Shown here: one piece after another, positions 37,189-47,187 of the stretch | How positions within the stretch are numbered: the stretch's first letter is position 1 | Layout: every line of letters starts with the position of its first letter | Made by a program: the position numbers and the translations under genes | The notes under the pieces: model-generated | What the model was told of the DNA's origin: nothing | What the model saw: the letters and a program-made list of their open reading frames with translations, nothing else | Databases searched by the model: none | Origin: Prosthecobacter algae | Lineage (GTDB): Bacteria > Verrucomicrobiota > Verrucomicrobiia > Verrucomicrobiales > Verrucomicrobiaceae | Reading direction: 5' to 3' | Assembly (NCBI RefSeq): GCF_039542385.1 | Contig: NZ_BAABIA010000002.1 | Span: 744,001-808,000 of the forward strand | Length of the DNA stretch: 64,000 nucleotides

Positions 37189-37518
37189 TCACTTTTGCAG
37201 TGCCGCTAGCAGCACGATCTGCGTGGCGTAGTCCGGGCCGAAAAGAGGGTTGTGTAGATTGAGTTGGACGTTCATGCCGGGATTCAGAGAAGAAGGTAAT
37301 GAGTCCGACGTGCCATGCCAAAACCTGGCGAGTTTCCCATAAACGAATCGTCTGGATGCGCCATCAGCGCGGGCAAAAGTGATCCAGCGGGAGGCATGAT
37401 CGACGCTCTGGACAACGCCAGTCATCGTGCTGCCTCGCGGGTGTCTGGCTTCGGCGGTCGAAGGAAGCCAGAAGCTCACAAGGAGAGCGACAAAGAGAAA
37501 GAGAATCGAGTGTTGCAT
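37189..37518 (-). CDS. Small secreted protein
   Basis: 109 residues. Signal peptide ends at TAEA-RH. The mature part TGVVQSVDHASRWITFARAD has the OB-like beta pattern of small periplasmic metal-cluster proteins (CusF-like size), but the CusF metal ligands are not obvious. Gap of 12 bp to the next gene. Confidence 0.55.
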   Translation of the reverse strand: MQHSILFLFVALLVSFWLPSTAEARHPRGSTMTGVVQSVDHASRWITFARADGASRRFVYGKLARFWHGTSDSLPSSLNPGMNVQLNLHNPLFGPDYATQIVLLAALQK

Positions 37519-37593
37519 GACTGTGTGTGCCCCCAGCCAGCAGCGCCGCCCTCACGGTGGGACGGCGCTGTGGCATGACGCAGGCGTGTGAGG

Positions 37594-38064
37594 TTACTTT
37601 TTCTCCTCTTCACCGTGCGCACAGGTGCAGGCGTATTCCTTGTTCTTGCAGGTGGGGCAGTCGTTGAGGTTCAGATTGAACTTCTCAGTCACGGCCTTCT
37701 CACCAGCCTTGGCTTTGATCTGCACCACTGTTGGAAGGTCGCTGCCCTCGGGGATGGCCTTGTCAGAGATCAACTTGTCTCCATCCTTAGCAAAGGTAAG
37801 TTTGGTAGGAGAGTTGCGATCACCGAGGGTGACACTGATGACCTGTTCGCCTGGGGCGACGACTTTCATGTCATCATCAATGAAACGAATTTCGACCTTC
37901 TTGTCTTTGTTCACAAAGAACTCAACATGTGGTTCGACTTCCGTGATGAGCTTGCCACCGGTTGGGCCAGCTTTGCCTTCATGTTCGTGGTCATGTTTAT
38001 CAGCGGCATTGACTGAGAAGGCGAGAGCCAGGGTAAGCAAGGCTGTGAATAATTTGGTTTTCAT
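37594..38064 (-). CDS. Periplasmic metal-cluster protein, His-rich start and Cys-rich end
   Basis: 156 residues. Signal peptide ends at VNA-AD. The mature start DKHDHEHEGK is His-rich, the body GGKLITEVEPHVEFFVNKDK is conserved with the truncated copy at 44398-44655, and the end CPTCKNKEYACTCAHG has four Cys. It lies 78 bp after the RND pump gene and probably delivers metal to the pump or binds it in the periplasm. Confidence 0.65.
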   Translation of the reverse strand: MKTKLFTALLTLALAFSVNAADKHDHEHEGKAGPTGGKLITEVEPHVEFFVNKDKKVEIRFIDDDMKVVAPGEQVISVTLGDRNSPTKLTFAKDGDKLISDKAIPEGSDLPTVVQIKAKAGEKAVTEKFNLNLNDCPTCKNKEYACTCAHGEEEKK

Positions 38065-38142
38065 GGGTTCGATTGTCTTTCGTTTGGTTCGTTTTGCCTC
38101 GGCAGCGTGAAGCCCTGAAGCTCCCTCTGCGTTGGAAATGGT

Positions 38143-41100
38143 TTAGTGAGAGGCAGCGGCGTCTAGCTCGATGGCTTTGGCCGCGGCTTTGCGGCCGAGC
38201 AGCCAAAACATCGCAGGCGTGATTGCCATATCGAGGAAGGTTGATGAGATGAGGCCGCCGACAATGACGACAGCCACCGGGTGCAAAATTTCTTTGCCCG
38301 GTTGATCGGCCGCCAATACCAGTGGGATCAGTCCAATACCCGCACTGAGCGCAGTCATGAGCACAGGAACGAGTCGTTCCAAGGTCCCTCGGATAACCAT
38401 CTTTTTGGTAAAGCCTTCCCCCTCATGCTGCATGAGATGCAGGTAATGAGAGATCATCATGATGCCATTGCGGGCGGCGACCCCACCGACTGCAATAAAG
38501 CCGACGAGCGTGGCAATGCTGATGTTGTTCAACTTCAGATAGGTGAAGGCCAATCCGCCCATGAGCGCGAGCGGTATGTTCACCAGAACCTGAAGGGCCA
38601 GGGACGCACTACGGAAGTAACCGAATAGCATCAAAAAGACGGCCACAAAGACAACCGAGGAGAAAACAACGATACGTTGTGTGGCCTCCTCCTGCGCCTG
38701 GAACTCACCTTCAAAGGTGATGAAGTAGCCTTCTGGCAGCTTGACCTTTTCAGCCACCTCCTTCTTCAATCGCACTACGAGGTTCGAGACATCGCGCACA
38801 CTCGGCTTGATGCCTAAAGCAAAACGACGCTGGCTATTTTCCCGGAAGATAACGTTAGGCCCTTTGGCTTCTCGCACATCAGCCACAAGCGACAGGGGAA
38901 TCCGCTGCCCTTCACCCGTTTCGACTGGAAGTTCGGCAATCTTTTCCGGCGAATCACGCCACTCGATGGGAAGGCGCATGACGAGATTCACGGCGCGTTG
39001 ACCGTCACGCAGCTCAGCAACCTCCTTGCCGCCAATGAGAGCAGACAGTTGTTCGTTAAGCTTTCCTGGTGCGATGCCATAAGCCTGAGCTCTGTCACGA
39101 TCGGCTTCGATTCTCAGCTGAGGAATGTAGGATGTCTGATCAAGCTTAGTATCCTCAAAACCGGGAATGCTCTTTGAGACGGTTTGAATCTCAATGCCGA
39201 TTTGACGGAGTTTTTCGAGGTCAGGGCCAAAAACTTTCACAGCCACAGGTGCGGAGACACCGCTTAGCATGTGACCGATGCGGTCCGCAAGCGGGCCACT
39301 GACCACAGCAAAGACGCCAGGGACGGTTTTGATCTTTTTTGTGATGTCATCCAGGATCGCTTTTCGGCCGCGACCTTCGCCCTTGGCCGCGCCCTCTGCT
39401 TCACGGAAATCGACATCGAACTCGGCTGTAGAGACCGGCACCACATGGTCCCCACGTTCAGCACGACCCAGACGACGACCGACCTTCCGCACTTCTGGCA
39501 CGGATAGGATTTGCTGCTCGATCACGTCCGAGATTTTGTTCATCTCATCCAGCGACGTGCCAGGAGCTGTCGTGGCCGCAACAAGAGCGGTCTCTTCCTG
39601 GAATTTAGGCAGGAAGTCCTTATTCATCTTCGGATACAAAGAGAACGCACCCACAAGCAAAACCATGGCAATGGCGAGGACAATCACCGGTTGGCTCAGA
39701 GCGAAACGCAACAGGGTTCGCTCCAACAGCCACTTCAGATTTCGGGTGATGAAACCGTCCTTGTGCTCGTGACCTTCTTTGGGATTCAGCAGAAACGAGC
39801 ACAGCACCGGAATGGCGGTTAGTGAAACGATGAAAGAAGCGATCATTGAAATGATCGTGGCGATGGCAATAGGAGCGAATAGCTTGCCCTCCACGCCGTT
39901 CAAGCCAAGCAAAGGCAGGAAGACGAGGATGATGAGCACCGTCGCGTAAAGGATCGAATTTCGAACTTCGCCGGAGGCTTTGGCGATCACTTTCAGACGC
40001 GGGTGAGGTGTTGGCAGAGCGGCGTTCTCGCGCAACCGGCGGAACACGTTTTCCACATCCACAATCGCGTCATCCACAACCATGCCGATAGCCACGGCTA
40101 GTCCGCCTAGGGTCATTGAATTGACGCTGATGCCGAACCATTGGAACACCAGAAGCGTGATTCCAAACGATAGCGGCATGGCCATTAGGGTGATGAAGGT
40201 GGTGCGGAAATTTAGCAGGAATAGGAACAACACAACCGTCACCATGATCGCTCCATCGCGAATCGCCTCACTAAGGTTGCCAATGGCATGATCGATGAAG
40301 TCCTTCTGCTGAAAGAGCAAGGTCGTCTCCATTCCTTTCGGATAGGTCGATTGAAGCTCATCTAGGGCCATTTTGATCTCTTCAGTCAGCTTGCGGGTGT
40401 CAAACCCTGGAGATTTGGTGATTGACATAATGACCCCATAGGTCGGCGATTTTTCTGGAGACTGACTTACAGTTGCATCGCCACGCATCGGCTCTATCCC
40501 CCACGCTACATTGGCTACGTCCCCGATGGAAATCGGTCGGTCATTGATCTTCTTGATGATCGTGCGCGAAATGTCATTCAGCTGGACCGTCATCGCAAGA
40601 TTCCGCACCATGATCTCCGTAGGCCCGGAATTCAAAAAGCCTCCGGTAGTAGTGTTCGCAGCTTCAGTCGCGGATTGTTCCAGCTCATCAAAACTGACAT
40701 TGTTAGCCTGCATCTTGAATGGGTCGGGCTGGATCTCGATCTGCTTGACACCGCCTCCCATGTTGAGGATTTCGGCAATCCCTGAGATACTTTGAAGTCG
40801 CCGTTTAATCGTCCAGTCAGCCAGAGAACGCACCTCGCTAGGCGGGACGTATCCCGGCTCGCCTTCTTTGATAGTCGAGCGTACGCCGACGAGTAGGATT
40901 TCACCCATCAATGAAGCCACGGGCGTCATGAAAGGCTGAACGTTTTCAGGCAACTGTTCACGCACGCCTTGGAGGCGTTCCTGAACAAGCATACGTGCCT
41001 TATAGATGTCCGTATCCCAACCAAACTCGGCATAAACCAGAGAGAGGGCAACATCCGAATTAGAACGCAAGCGTGTCAGTCCAGCAACTCCCATTAGAGC

Positions 41101-41313
41101 GCTTTCCAAAGGTTGTGTGACACGCATCTCCACTTCTTCTGGCGCAAGGCCTGGTGCTTCGGTGAGGATGATGACAGTGGGCTTGGTCAAATCCGGTAAA
41201 ACTTCAACCGGCAGTTTTGAACCCGTGCGCCACCCCATGACCATAAGGACGACAGACAGACCGATGATGACCGCCCGATTGGAGAGCGACCAATGAATCA
41301 TTTTGTTCAACAT
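38143..41313 (-). CDS. HME-RND efflux pump, CzcA/CusA type
   Basis: 1,056 residues, full length for the family. Inner-membrane proton-driven exporter. N-terminal MIHWSLSNRAVIIGLSVV with KLPVEVLPDLTKPTV, 12 helices, two large periplasmic loops, and GMVVDDAIVDVENVFRRLRE in helix 4 with the proton-relay acidic residues. It joins the adaptor (2 bp gap) and the outer-membrane factor to span the envelope. Divalent (Zn, Co, Cd) or monovalent (Cu, Ag) specificity cannot be settled from these motifs. Confidence 0.92.
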   Translation of the reverse strand: MLNKMIHWSLSNRAVIIGLSVVLMVMGWRTGSKLPVEVLPDLTKPTVIILTEAPGLAPEEVEMRVTQPLESALMGVAGLTRLRSNSDVALSLVYAEFGWDTDIYKARMLVQERLQGVREQLPENVQPFMTPVASLMGEILLVGVRSTIKEGEPGYVPPSEVRSLADWTIKRRLQSISGIAEILNMGGGVKQIEIQPDPFKMQANNVSFDELEQSATEAANTTTGGFLNSGPTEIMVRNLAMTVQLNDISRTIIKKINDRPISIGDVANVAWGIEPMRGDATVSQSPEKSPTYGVIMSITKSPGFDTRKLTEEIKMALDELQSTYPKGMETTLLFQQKDFIDHAIGNLSEAIRDGAIMVTVVLFLFLLNFRTTFITLMAMPLSFGITLLVFQWFGISVNSMTLGGLAVAIGMVVDDAIVDVENVFRRLRENAALPTPHPRLKVIAKASGEVRNSILYATVLIILVFLPLLGLNGVEGKLFAPIAIATIISMIASFIVSLTAIPVLCSFLLNPKEGHEHKDGFITRNLKWLLERTLLRFALSQPVIVLAIAMVLLVGAFSLYPKMNKDFLPKFQEETALVAATTAPGTSLDEMNKISDVIEQQILSVPEVRKVGRRLGRAERGDHVVPVSTAEFDVDFREAEGAAKGEGRGRKAILDDITKKIKTVPGVFAVVSGPLADRIGHMLSGVSAPVAVKVFGPDLEKLRQIGIEIQTVSKSIPGFEDTKLDQTSYIPQLRIEADRDRAQAYGIAPGKLNEQLSALIGGKEVAELRDGQRAVNLVMRLPIEWRDSPEKIAELPVETGEGQRIPLSLVADVREAKGPNVIFRENSQRRFALGIKPSVRDVSNLVVRLKKEVAEKVKLPEGYFITFEGEFQAQEEATQRIVVFSSVVFVAVFLMLFGYFRSASLALQVLVNIPLALMGGLAFTYLKLNNISIATLVGFIAVGGVAARNGIMMISHYLHLMQHEGEGFTKKMVIRGTLERLVPVLMTALSAGIGLIPLVLAADQPGKEILHPVAVVIVGGLISSTFLDMAITPAMFWLLGRKAAAKAIELDAAASH

Positions 41314-41315
41314 GG

Positions 41316-42497
41316 CTAGTGAACCTCCTTCTTGTTAGACTTCACCGCGGTTTCTTCCTCTTCGGCAGAACCGGGGCCACTCTTTTTGGCGAAGATGGAA
41401 ATCAGAAGCAGAACCAGCAGCACGATGGATGCATACATCCACAGGGGACTGGCTCCGCCCTCGTCATGTCCGTGATTGTCACCAGCGCCAGCATTCTTGG
41501 CTGCCAATTCAGCCTTTTTCTCGGGCGTCAGTTCCCCCCCATCCGCAGCGTGCTCATGCCCGTGAGCTGCATCTAGAGCCTCCTTGAGAGACACACTGCT
41601 GGCTCCGGCAAAGGATAGAGAATATGCGCCGCGTGTCACGACCTCATCCGCAGGAAGGAGACCCTGGGTGATCTCTACAAAGCGGTCATTCATCTCACCG
41701 ACTTGCACCTGAGTTTTGACGAAGGCATTTGCAAGATCAAAGTCCTTCACATAGACAAAGCGATTGCTGGCCTCACCTTGTAAGGCGGCACGTGGGACGC
41801 TGACTACCTCACTGCGCTTACTCAGGACGATGGAAAACTCCGCACGCATGTCAGCACGCAACAGTCCGCCCGGATTGGTCAGGCGGAAGATGGCATCAAT
41901 CGTGCCGCTGGCCTTATCTGCGCTCGTGCCAAAGCGCAGCAGTTCGCCATCGAATTTCTCATTTGGCAAGGAGGCGACCTTTATATGCGCAACCGTACCT
42001 TCTTTCATGCGCCCAGCCTGGTGCTCTGGCACACGTGCTACAGCAAATACCTCGCTTAGATCAGTGATCTCAAGAAGTGAAGACTCAGGCTCCAAAGGAT
42101 CTCCCAATCGTTTTTCCACACGTGTGACCAAACCGGCTAGGGGTGCCTTCAAAGCGACAACCGGGGGTGGATCACCGGGCTGACGGCTTTCGATCTTGGC
42201 GACTTCATCGTCTTTCTTGACTATGTCCCCAGGTGCAACTTTCAACTCCACCACACGCCCTGAGATGCGACTGCTGACAGCAGCAATTTTAGCGGGAATG
42301 GCTTCAATGCGACCTAGTGAAAAAATGGTCTGCTCGAAGTCGGTTTCTTCTACTTCGACGGTTTCAATCCGAAGATTTTTCACCCCAGTTTCATCCAGCA
42401 CGACGGTGTTTGCGGTGCGCTTGGGATCTGCTGCGGAATAGGCGAGGCCAGAGACCGCCAAAAAGGAAAATAGGAATACTGACAAAGATGGTTTCAT
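41316..42497 (-). CDS. RND membrane-fusion protein (CzcB/CusB-like) with His-rich tail
   Basis: 393 residues. Signal peptide to SAAD; barrel-sandwich hybrid with SRISGRVVELKVAPGDIVKK, hairpin-free lipoyl halves (ALKAPLAGLVTRVEKRLGDP), beta barrel, membrane-proximal domain. Unusual: a His-rich segment (AHGHEHAADGG and DNHGHDEGG, ~310-345) then a C-terminal membrane helix (~350-370), which most family members lack. It connects the pump with the outer-membrane channel. Confidence 0.9.
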   Translation of the reverse strand: MKPSLSVFLFSFLAVSGLAYSAADPKRTANTVVLDETGVKNLRIETVEVEETDFEQTIFSLGRIEAIPAKIAAVSSRISGRVVELKVAPGDIVKKDDEVAKIESRQPGDPPPVVALKAPLAGLVTRVEKRLGDPLEPESSLLEITDLSEVFAVARVPEHQAGRMKEGTVAHIKVASLPNEKFDGELLRFGTSADKASGTIDAIFRLTNPGGLLRADMRAEFSIVLSKRSEVVSVPRAALQGEASNRFVYVKDFDLANAFVKTQVQVGEMNDRFVEITQGLLPADEVVTRGAYSLSFAGASSVSLKEALDAAHGHEHAADGGELTPEKKAELAAKNAGAGDNHGHDEGGASPLWMYASIVLLVLLLISIFAKKSGPGSAEEEETAVKSNKKEVH

Positions 42498-42526
42498 AAA
42501 TAAGAAAATGTGAAGTGACTGACCGA

Positions 42527-43768
42527 CTATTTGCCGGATGTTGCTGAAGCTGCGGGAGCATGCTTGCCTACCGCAGCTTCATACCGGATGCGTGCGAGGT
42601 GGAAGTCTCGGACTGAGTCCAAAGCGGCAGCTTCAAGTTGAAGACGTTGCTCACGGGCGCGAAGGATGGTGAGCAAGTCCGCCTGTCCGCTTTCATAGGC
42701 CTTTTCGAGTTTAGCGGTTTGCTCTATGACCATTGGAAGCAACCTGTCGCGGGTCTCCTTGGCCAGATCTGCATTTGCCACCATTTCCTTCCGTGCGGTA
42801 TCCGCCTCGCTAACGATCATTTGACCCAGCGCTTCACTTTCTAAACGGGCACGCTCTGCACTGGCTGTCTTTTCTGCGATCTCTCCCTGATTGCGATTCC
42901 AGAATGGCAATGGTAGAGAGATGCGAAAACCAACAAATCCGGTTCTCTCAGTCTGTCTGGAACTGACGTCCTGCTGTTCACGCGCTGCGAAAAAGCCTGC
43001 ACTGATGTCCTGATACTTGCGCGCTTTTGCAAGAGCTGTGTCAGTCTGTGCAGCAGCGATCCTCGTTTGGGCAAGCTGGTAGTCTGCCCGCTGCGTCCAG
43101 CCCGTGACGTAGCCAGGAATCGTGATGGCAAGAACGTCTCCAGATATCGTGAGGGAATCTGAGGGGGACAGCCCTAACATGGGTTTGAGGGTGCCTAGCA
43201 GACTCACACTTTCGTTTTGTAACCGCCGTGCCTCGACCAGCAACCGTTGGGCATCTACCTGAGCCTGAGCAGCATCCAAGAGCGAAAGCTCACCTGCATT
43301 AGCTCGGCTTTTGACGAACTCAGACAGCTTTGTGGCAAGCTCCGTTTGCTTCTTTCGCAGCTCTCGCTGCTGGTTCAAAGAGATCAATTGTACGACTAGG
43401 GTCTGTGCCTCAGCGATGAGCTTGCGTTCGACATCGCGCACCTCCAGTTCGGCGGCTCCGACTAGCTGGGTCGTGAGCCTTTTCTCCAAGCTCAGCCTGC
43501 GGGTGATGGGGAAGGATTGATCAATGGAAAAAGTTGTGGATCTTGGGCTGACACGACTTTCATTTTGAAACTCAACGCCCATGGAAGGATTTGAGAGTCG
43601 GCCAGCGCCTAGCCGCCGTCCACGAGCCTCCTCCACGGCCATTCGGGCGGCTTTGAGTGATGGGTGATGGCCCCGAACACGCGGGGCAACATCGTTAAAA
43701 GAGACAGTTAACGCCGATGCATTGCTGGCGTATGAGCACAGTATTAGAAGAGCTAAAGAATATTTCAT
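42527..43768 (-). CDS. Outer-membrane efflux protein (CzcC/TolC type)
   Basis: 413 residues from MKYSLALLILCS; the start at 43801 is rejected. Signal peptide ends near NASA-LT. The two OEP repeats are seen as long helices with SNPSMGVEFQNESRV, FSIDQSFPITRRLSLEKR and SLPLPFWNRNQGEIAEKTAS, typical for CzcC. It forms the trimeric exit duct of the pump. First gene of the CzcCBA-like set. Confidence 0.9.
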   Translation of the reverse strand: MKYSLALLILCSYASNASALTVSFNDVAPRVRGHHPSLKAARMAVEEARGRRLGAGRLSNPSMGVEFQNESRVSPRSTTFSIDQSFPITRRLSLEKRLTTQLVGAAELEVRDVERKLIAEAQTLVVQLISLNQQRELRKKQTELATKLSEFVKSRANAGELSLLDAAQAQVDAQRLLVEARRLQNESVSLLGTLKPMLGLSPSDSLTISGDVLAITIPGYVTGWTQRADYQLAQTRIAAAQTDTALAKARKYQDISAGFFAAREQQDVSSRQTERTGFVGFRISLPLPFWNRNQGEIAEKTASAERARLESEALGQMIVSEADTARKEMVANADLAKETRDRLLPMVIEQTAKLEKAYESGQADLLTILRAREQRLQLEAAALDSVRDFHLARIRYEAAVGKHAPAASATSGK

Positions 43769-43881
43769 TGCTGGAAAGTTTGAGGGCCAGGGCATGGACA
43801 TCCCATGCCGAATGGCGGTTAAGCGATATAAGCCCGGGTCATCAATCGTGGATGACAGGCATTAAATAGGCTCTCAAACAA

Positions 43882-44352
43882 TCAAACTCGCAGCACGATC
43901 ACACGCGATAGCACGTGCGGCCAACCATGTATGGGATCTGTTGTTTCCCAAAACGGTGGAAGGGAGGCTAACCTTGGGTCCAAAACATATGCGTCAAGGT
44001 TAAACTGCTCAAACAGCTCCATGACGGTCATCACAGGCTGAGGCACGGCCACATGCAGATTTGAGCCTGCATTGGCCTTCACATCTTCCTTATATGGAAC
44101 ATGTTCCCGAGTACCCTCACTCGAATGATCTGTCTTGCTGTGAGAAGCCGCGTTGGACACTTGATCGCGACAACCGATGCTGTGCGGGCCGTCACAGTGA
44201 TCCCAAGTTGTGACATACTGTTCACCAGTACATTCACAAACAAAACCACGTTCCAATCCGAATACCTGAGCGCAAGCCATGGCCAAGATGGCGAGGGCTG
44301 GGAAAAGGCGTTTCAGAAAGGACTTCACTTCACTAAGATATGTTGACGGCAA
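43882..44352 (-). CDS. Secreted Cys-containing protein of metal cluster
   Basis: 156 residues. Hydrophobic start (ALAILAMACAQVFG), then RGFVCECTGEQYVTTWDHCD and GCRDQ, a Cys-rich segment often seen at the head of such verrucomicrobial efflux operons. The C-terminus is hydrophobic (VLSRVIVLRV). Function unknown. 113 bp before the outer-membrane factor. Confidence 0.6.
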   Translation of the reverse strand: MPSTYLSEVKSFLKRLFPALAILAMACAQVFGLERGFVCECTGEQYVTTWDHCDGPHSIGCRDQVSNAASHSKTDHSSEGTREHVPYKEDVKANAGSNLHVAVPQPVMTVMELFEQFNLDAYVLDPRLASLPPFWETTDPIHGWPHVLSRVIVLRV

Positions 44353-44397
44353 ATTTATTCCATCGTTTTTTCACGAATGGGCACGAATAAAAATGCC

Positions 44398-44655
44398 TCA
44401 TCCAGAAATTAAATTTGAACATTTTAGATGGTGGTCGCAACCCGTAAGTTCAGTGGGGCAGCCAGGCTGGGATTTCAGCGCGGCGTCATAGACAGCAATG
44501 CTGATGGTACGGTTCTTCTCAACCAAGAATTCGGCGTGCTTATCGCCGAGTTCAAGGAGAAGGCCCTTGCGGGGATCTGCTTTGACTTTTGCATCAGCAA
44601 AAACCGCAGTGGTTGAAAGGGCGGCGATGAGGAGGATATTTAGCAGTGTTTTTAT
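44398..44655 (-). pseudogene. Truncated copy of the 37594-38064 protein
   Basis: Frame reads IKTLLNILLIAALSTTAVFA, then GLLLELGDKHAEFLVEKNRT ISIAVYDAALK, matching the periplasmic protein at 37594-38064, but the Cys-rich end is lost (stop after CDHHLKCSNLISG). There is no ATG: the first codon is ATA, overlapping the RND stop as ATAA where an ATGA coupling would be expected. So either a G-to-A mutation removed the start or a rare AUA start is used. It belongs to the decayed second pump cluster. Confidence 0.6.
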
Positions 44656-46640
44656 AGGGCGTTGATTCTGGGTTTGGTTTTTCGTTCGATCCAGTCGTAG
44701 AGCACAGGGACGACGAGCAGGGTGAGGAAAGTCGAGGTGAGGATGCCACCAATGACGACGGTGGCGATGGGCCGTTGCACTTCGGCTCCGGCTCCGGTGG
44801 CGAGCGCCATGGGCAGGAAACCGAGGCTGGCGACAAGGGCGGTTATGAGTTTGGGCCGCAGACGGGTGAGGGTTCCTTCGACCACGGCCTCGCGCAGCTC
44901 GCGACCTTCACCACGCAATTGGTTAATGAAGCTGATGAGCATGATGCCATTCAGAACGGCGATGCCGCTGAGTGCAATGAATCCCACCGCTGCGCTGATG
45001 GTGAAAGGCATTGCTCGGAGGTGCAGGGCGAAGATACCACCAGTGACGGCGAGAGGCACACACATGAAGATAAGCGTGGCCTGCCTCAATGAACCAAAGC
45101 TCAGGAAAATGAGAACATAGATCAAGGCGAGCGCGAGAGGCACGACAATCAGCAGCCGTGCTTTGGCCTTTTGCAGGTTCTTAAACTGGCCGCCAAACTC
45201 GAAGTAATAGCCATCGGGGAATGTGACCGTCTCGCGAATGAAGTTTGTGGCCTCCTCCACAAAACCCTCGGTATCGCGCCCTCTCACGCTGATCAGGATG
45301 CTGACACGGCGCTGTGTATCTTCACGGGCGATCTGAACAGGTTGGGGCACCAGCACGATCTTGGCAACCGGGCCGAGCGCCAGCATGCCGCCATCCTCGG
45401 TACGCAAAGCGAGGCGTTTCATGCCTTCGAGATCTGTTCGGCGGTCTTCAGCCAGACGGACGACGATGGAGCTACGGCGATTTCCTTCAATGAACGTACC
45501 GACCTCTTTTCCGGCGAGTGCGGTTTCCACAAGGCGGTTCAATTCGTCCGCATGGACGTTGAACTTGCACATGGCTTTGCGATCCGGCTGGATCTCAATC
45601 ATGGGGTTTTTGCCAATGCTGTCGAACTCCGTCTCGCCTCCGCCACAAATGCTGGCAATGGCAGTGCGGACTTCGCCGGCGAGACGTTCGAGTTCATCGT
45701 AACAGTCTCCAAAGACTTTGCATACAGGGTCGGCGCGGGCTCCTGCCATGATCTCATTGAAGCGCATCTGGATAGGCTGGGTAACTAGGATGTTTTGGCC
45801 GGGCACCTGATCGAGCAATGCCTTTCGCATGAGTTCACCGAGGCGTTCTTTGCTGATGATTGTGCCATTCTCTTTCCGCCACTGGTCACGCGGATTGAGC
45901 ATGAGGTAGGTATCGGCGACGTTCGGGTTCATCGGGTCCGTCGCGATCTCAGCCGTGCCGATACGGGAGAAGATTTCTTTAACTTCTGGGAATTCACGGC
46001 GAATGACGGCCTCGCTCTGTTTCTACAAATCAAGCGAAGAGGAAAGCCCGGCACTGCTGCTGCGGATAAGCTGAAAGGCGAAGTCTCCCTCATCAAGTTG
46101 CGGAATGAACTCGGAACCAAGCCGTGAGAACACCCAGAGCGAGGAACCGAACAGGACGAGCATAGGCAGCACGACAAGCAGGCGGAAGCGAAGGCCAAAG
46201 TTTAGCAACGGTGTGTAAAGCCGCTTGGTGAAAGTGACGAGCCAGTTGTCTTTTTCCTGAATCTTTCCGCCGAGCAAATACGAACACAGCACCGGCATCA
46301 AGGTCACCGCGAGCACAAGCGAACCACCGAGAGCTAACATGACAACGAGCGCCATGGGCTTGAACATTTCCCTTCAATGCCTTGCAGTGCGAGGATGGGC
46401 ACATAAACGATCGTGATGATCAGCACACCGAAGAACATTGGATTGGCAACCTTCTTGGCGGACTTGAGCACTTCTTCAGTGCGCTCGCTGACGGTGAGCC
46501 TGCGACCAAGCGCGTGCTGCCGCTCGCCTAGATGGTGGACGATGTTTTCGACCATCACCACAGCGCCATCAATGATCAGGCCAAAGTCGATGGCCCCGAG
46601 GCTCATCAAATTCCCGCTGATGGCACCAGACAACACATCG
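44652..46640 (-). pseudogene. Second HME-RND pump gene, truncated and disrupted
   Basis: Collinear CusA/CzcA sequence in three pieces: LMSLGAIDFGLIIDGAVVMV (46636 on) breaks at ALQGIEGK, where one lost A shifts the frame near 46369; the next piece MFKPMALVVMLALGGS runs to SSSLDL followed by an in-frame TAG at 46023-46025 (a Gln codon in homologs); the last 426 residues (44652-45932) are intact to the C-terminus. The first ~370 residues are missing, cut at about 46635. Not functional as a pump. Confidence 0.85.
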
Positions 46641-46698
46641 ACGCAGGCACCATGAGGGCCAGAAGGATGAGTGCGAGAATTTGCCAGAGGCGTTTCAT
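46606..46698 (-). pseudogene. N-terminal fragment of small lipoprotein-like gene
   Basis: 30 codons: MKRLWQILALILLALMVPAS then MCC, a signal-like start that runs out of frame into the truncated pump gene near 46635. This marks a deletion junction between an upstream small metal-cluster gene and the pump. Confidence 0.5.
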
Positions 46699-47187
46699 TT
46701 GAACATGCATCAAACGCATCATCGCCAAAAAGGGAAGATCAAGCAGGATGCGAAAGGTTTGCCTCGTCTTTCCGATAATTGTATGAATCGCACACTCCTT
46801 TTCAGGATGCATGGAGAACATCCGTCCATGCTGAAGGCATCCAAACCATTTGTGCCATTCATAAGTTCAAGGCGATAAAGCATGAGCGGGGCAAAAAATG
46901 GATCGGTATTTTATGTGCCTTCAATCTTTCAGTCAGAAAAGTCGTGGAAATTCTTGGTGCAGATCCGTTGGCCATAAGTGAAAAGCACGCCAGCAATGAA
47001 AATTATTCGTCTTTTAAGATTAGAGTCGCTGGCTAGAAACTTTGTCGCATTGGTTCTTCAGTCGTGGCTGGTCTAGCTCTGATGATTGTCTTCAATGGTC
47101 GCCTCGATAGTTGGCCAACTAACTTCGGACAAACAAGGGCAGCAGATCCAACATGTTGGCAGACCACCCCAGAAAAGAGGACCTAAT
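46699..47187. other. Intergenic junction between metal block and seven-gene operon
   Basis: 489 bp, no supported gene. Holds a stretch (46941-47007, GTCGTGGAAATT to AATGAAAATTATT) similar to 53226-53291 on the other side of the operon, and a 12-bp palindrome AGTTGGCCAACT (47109-47120). Confidence 0.4.
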
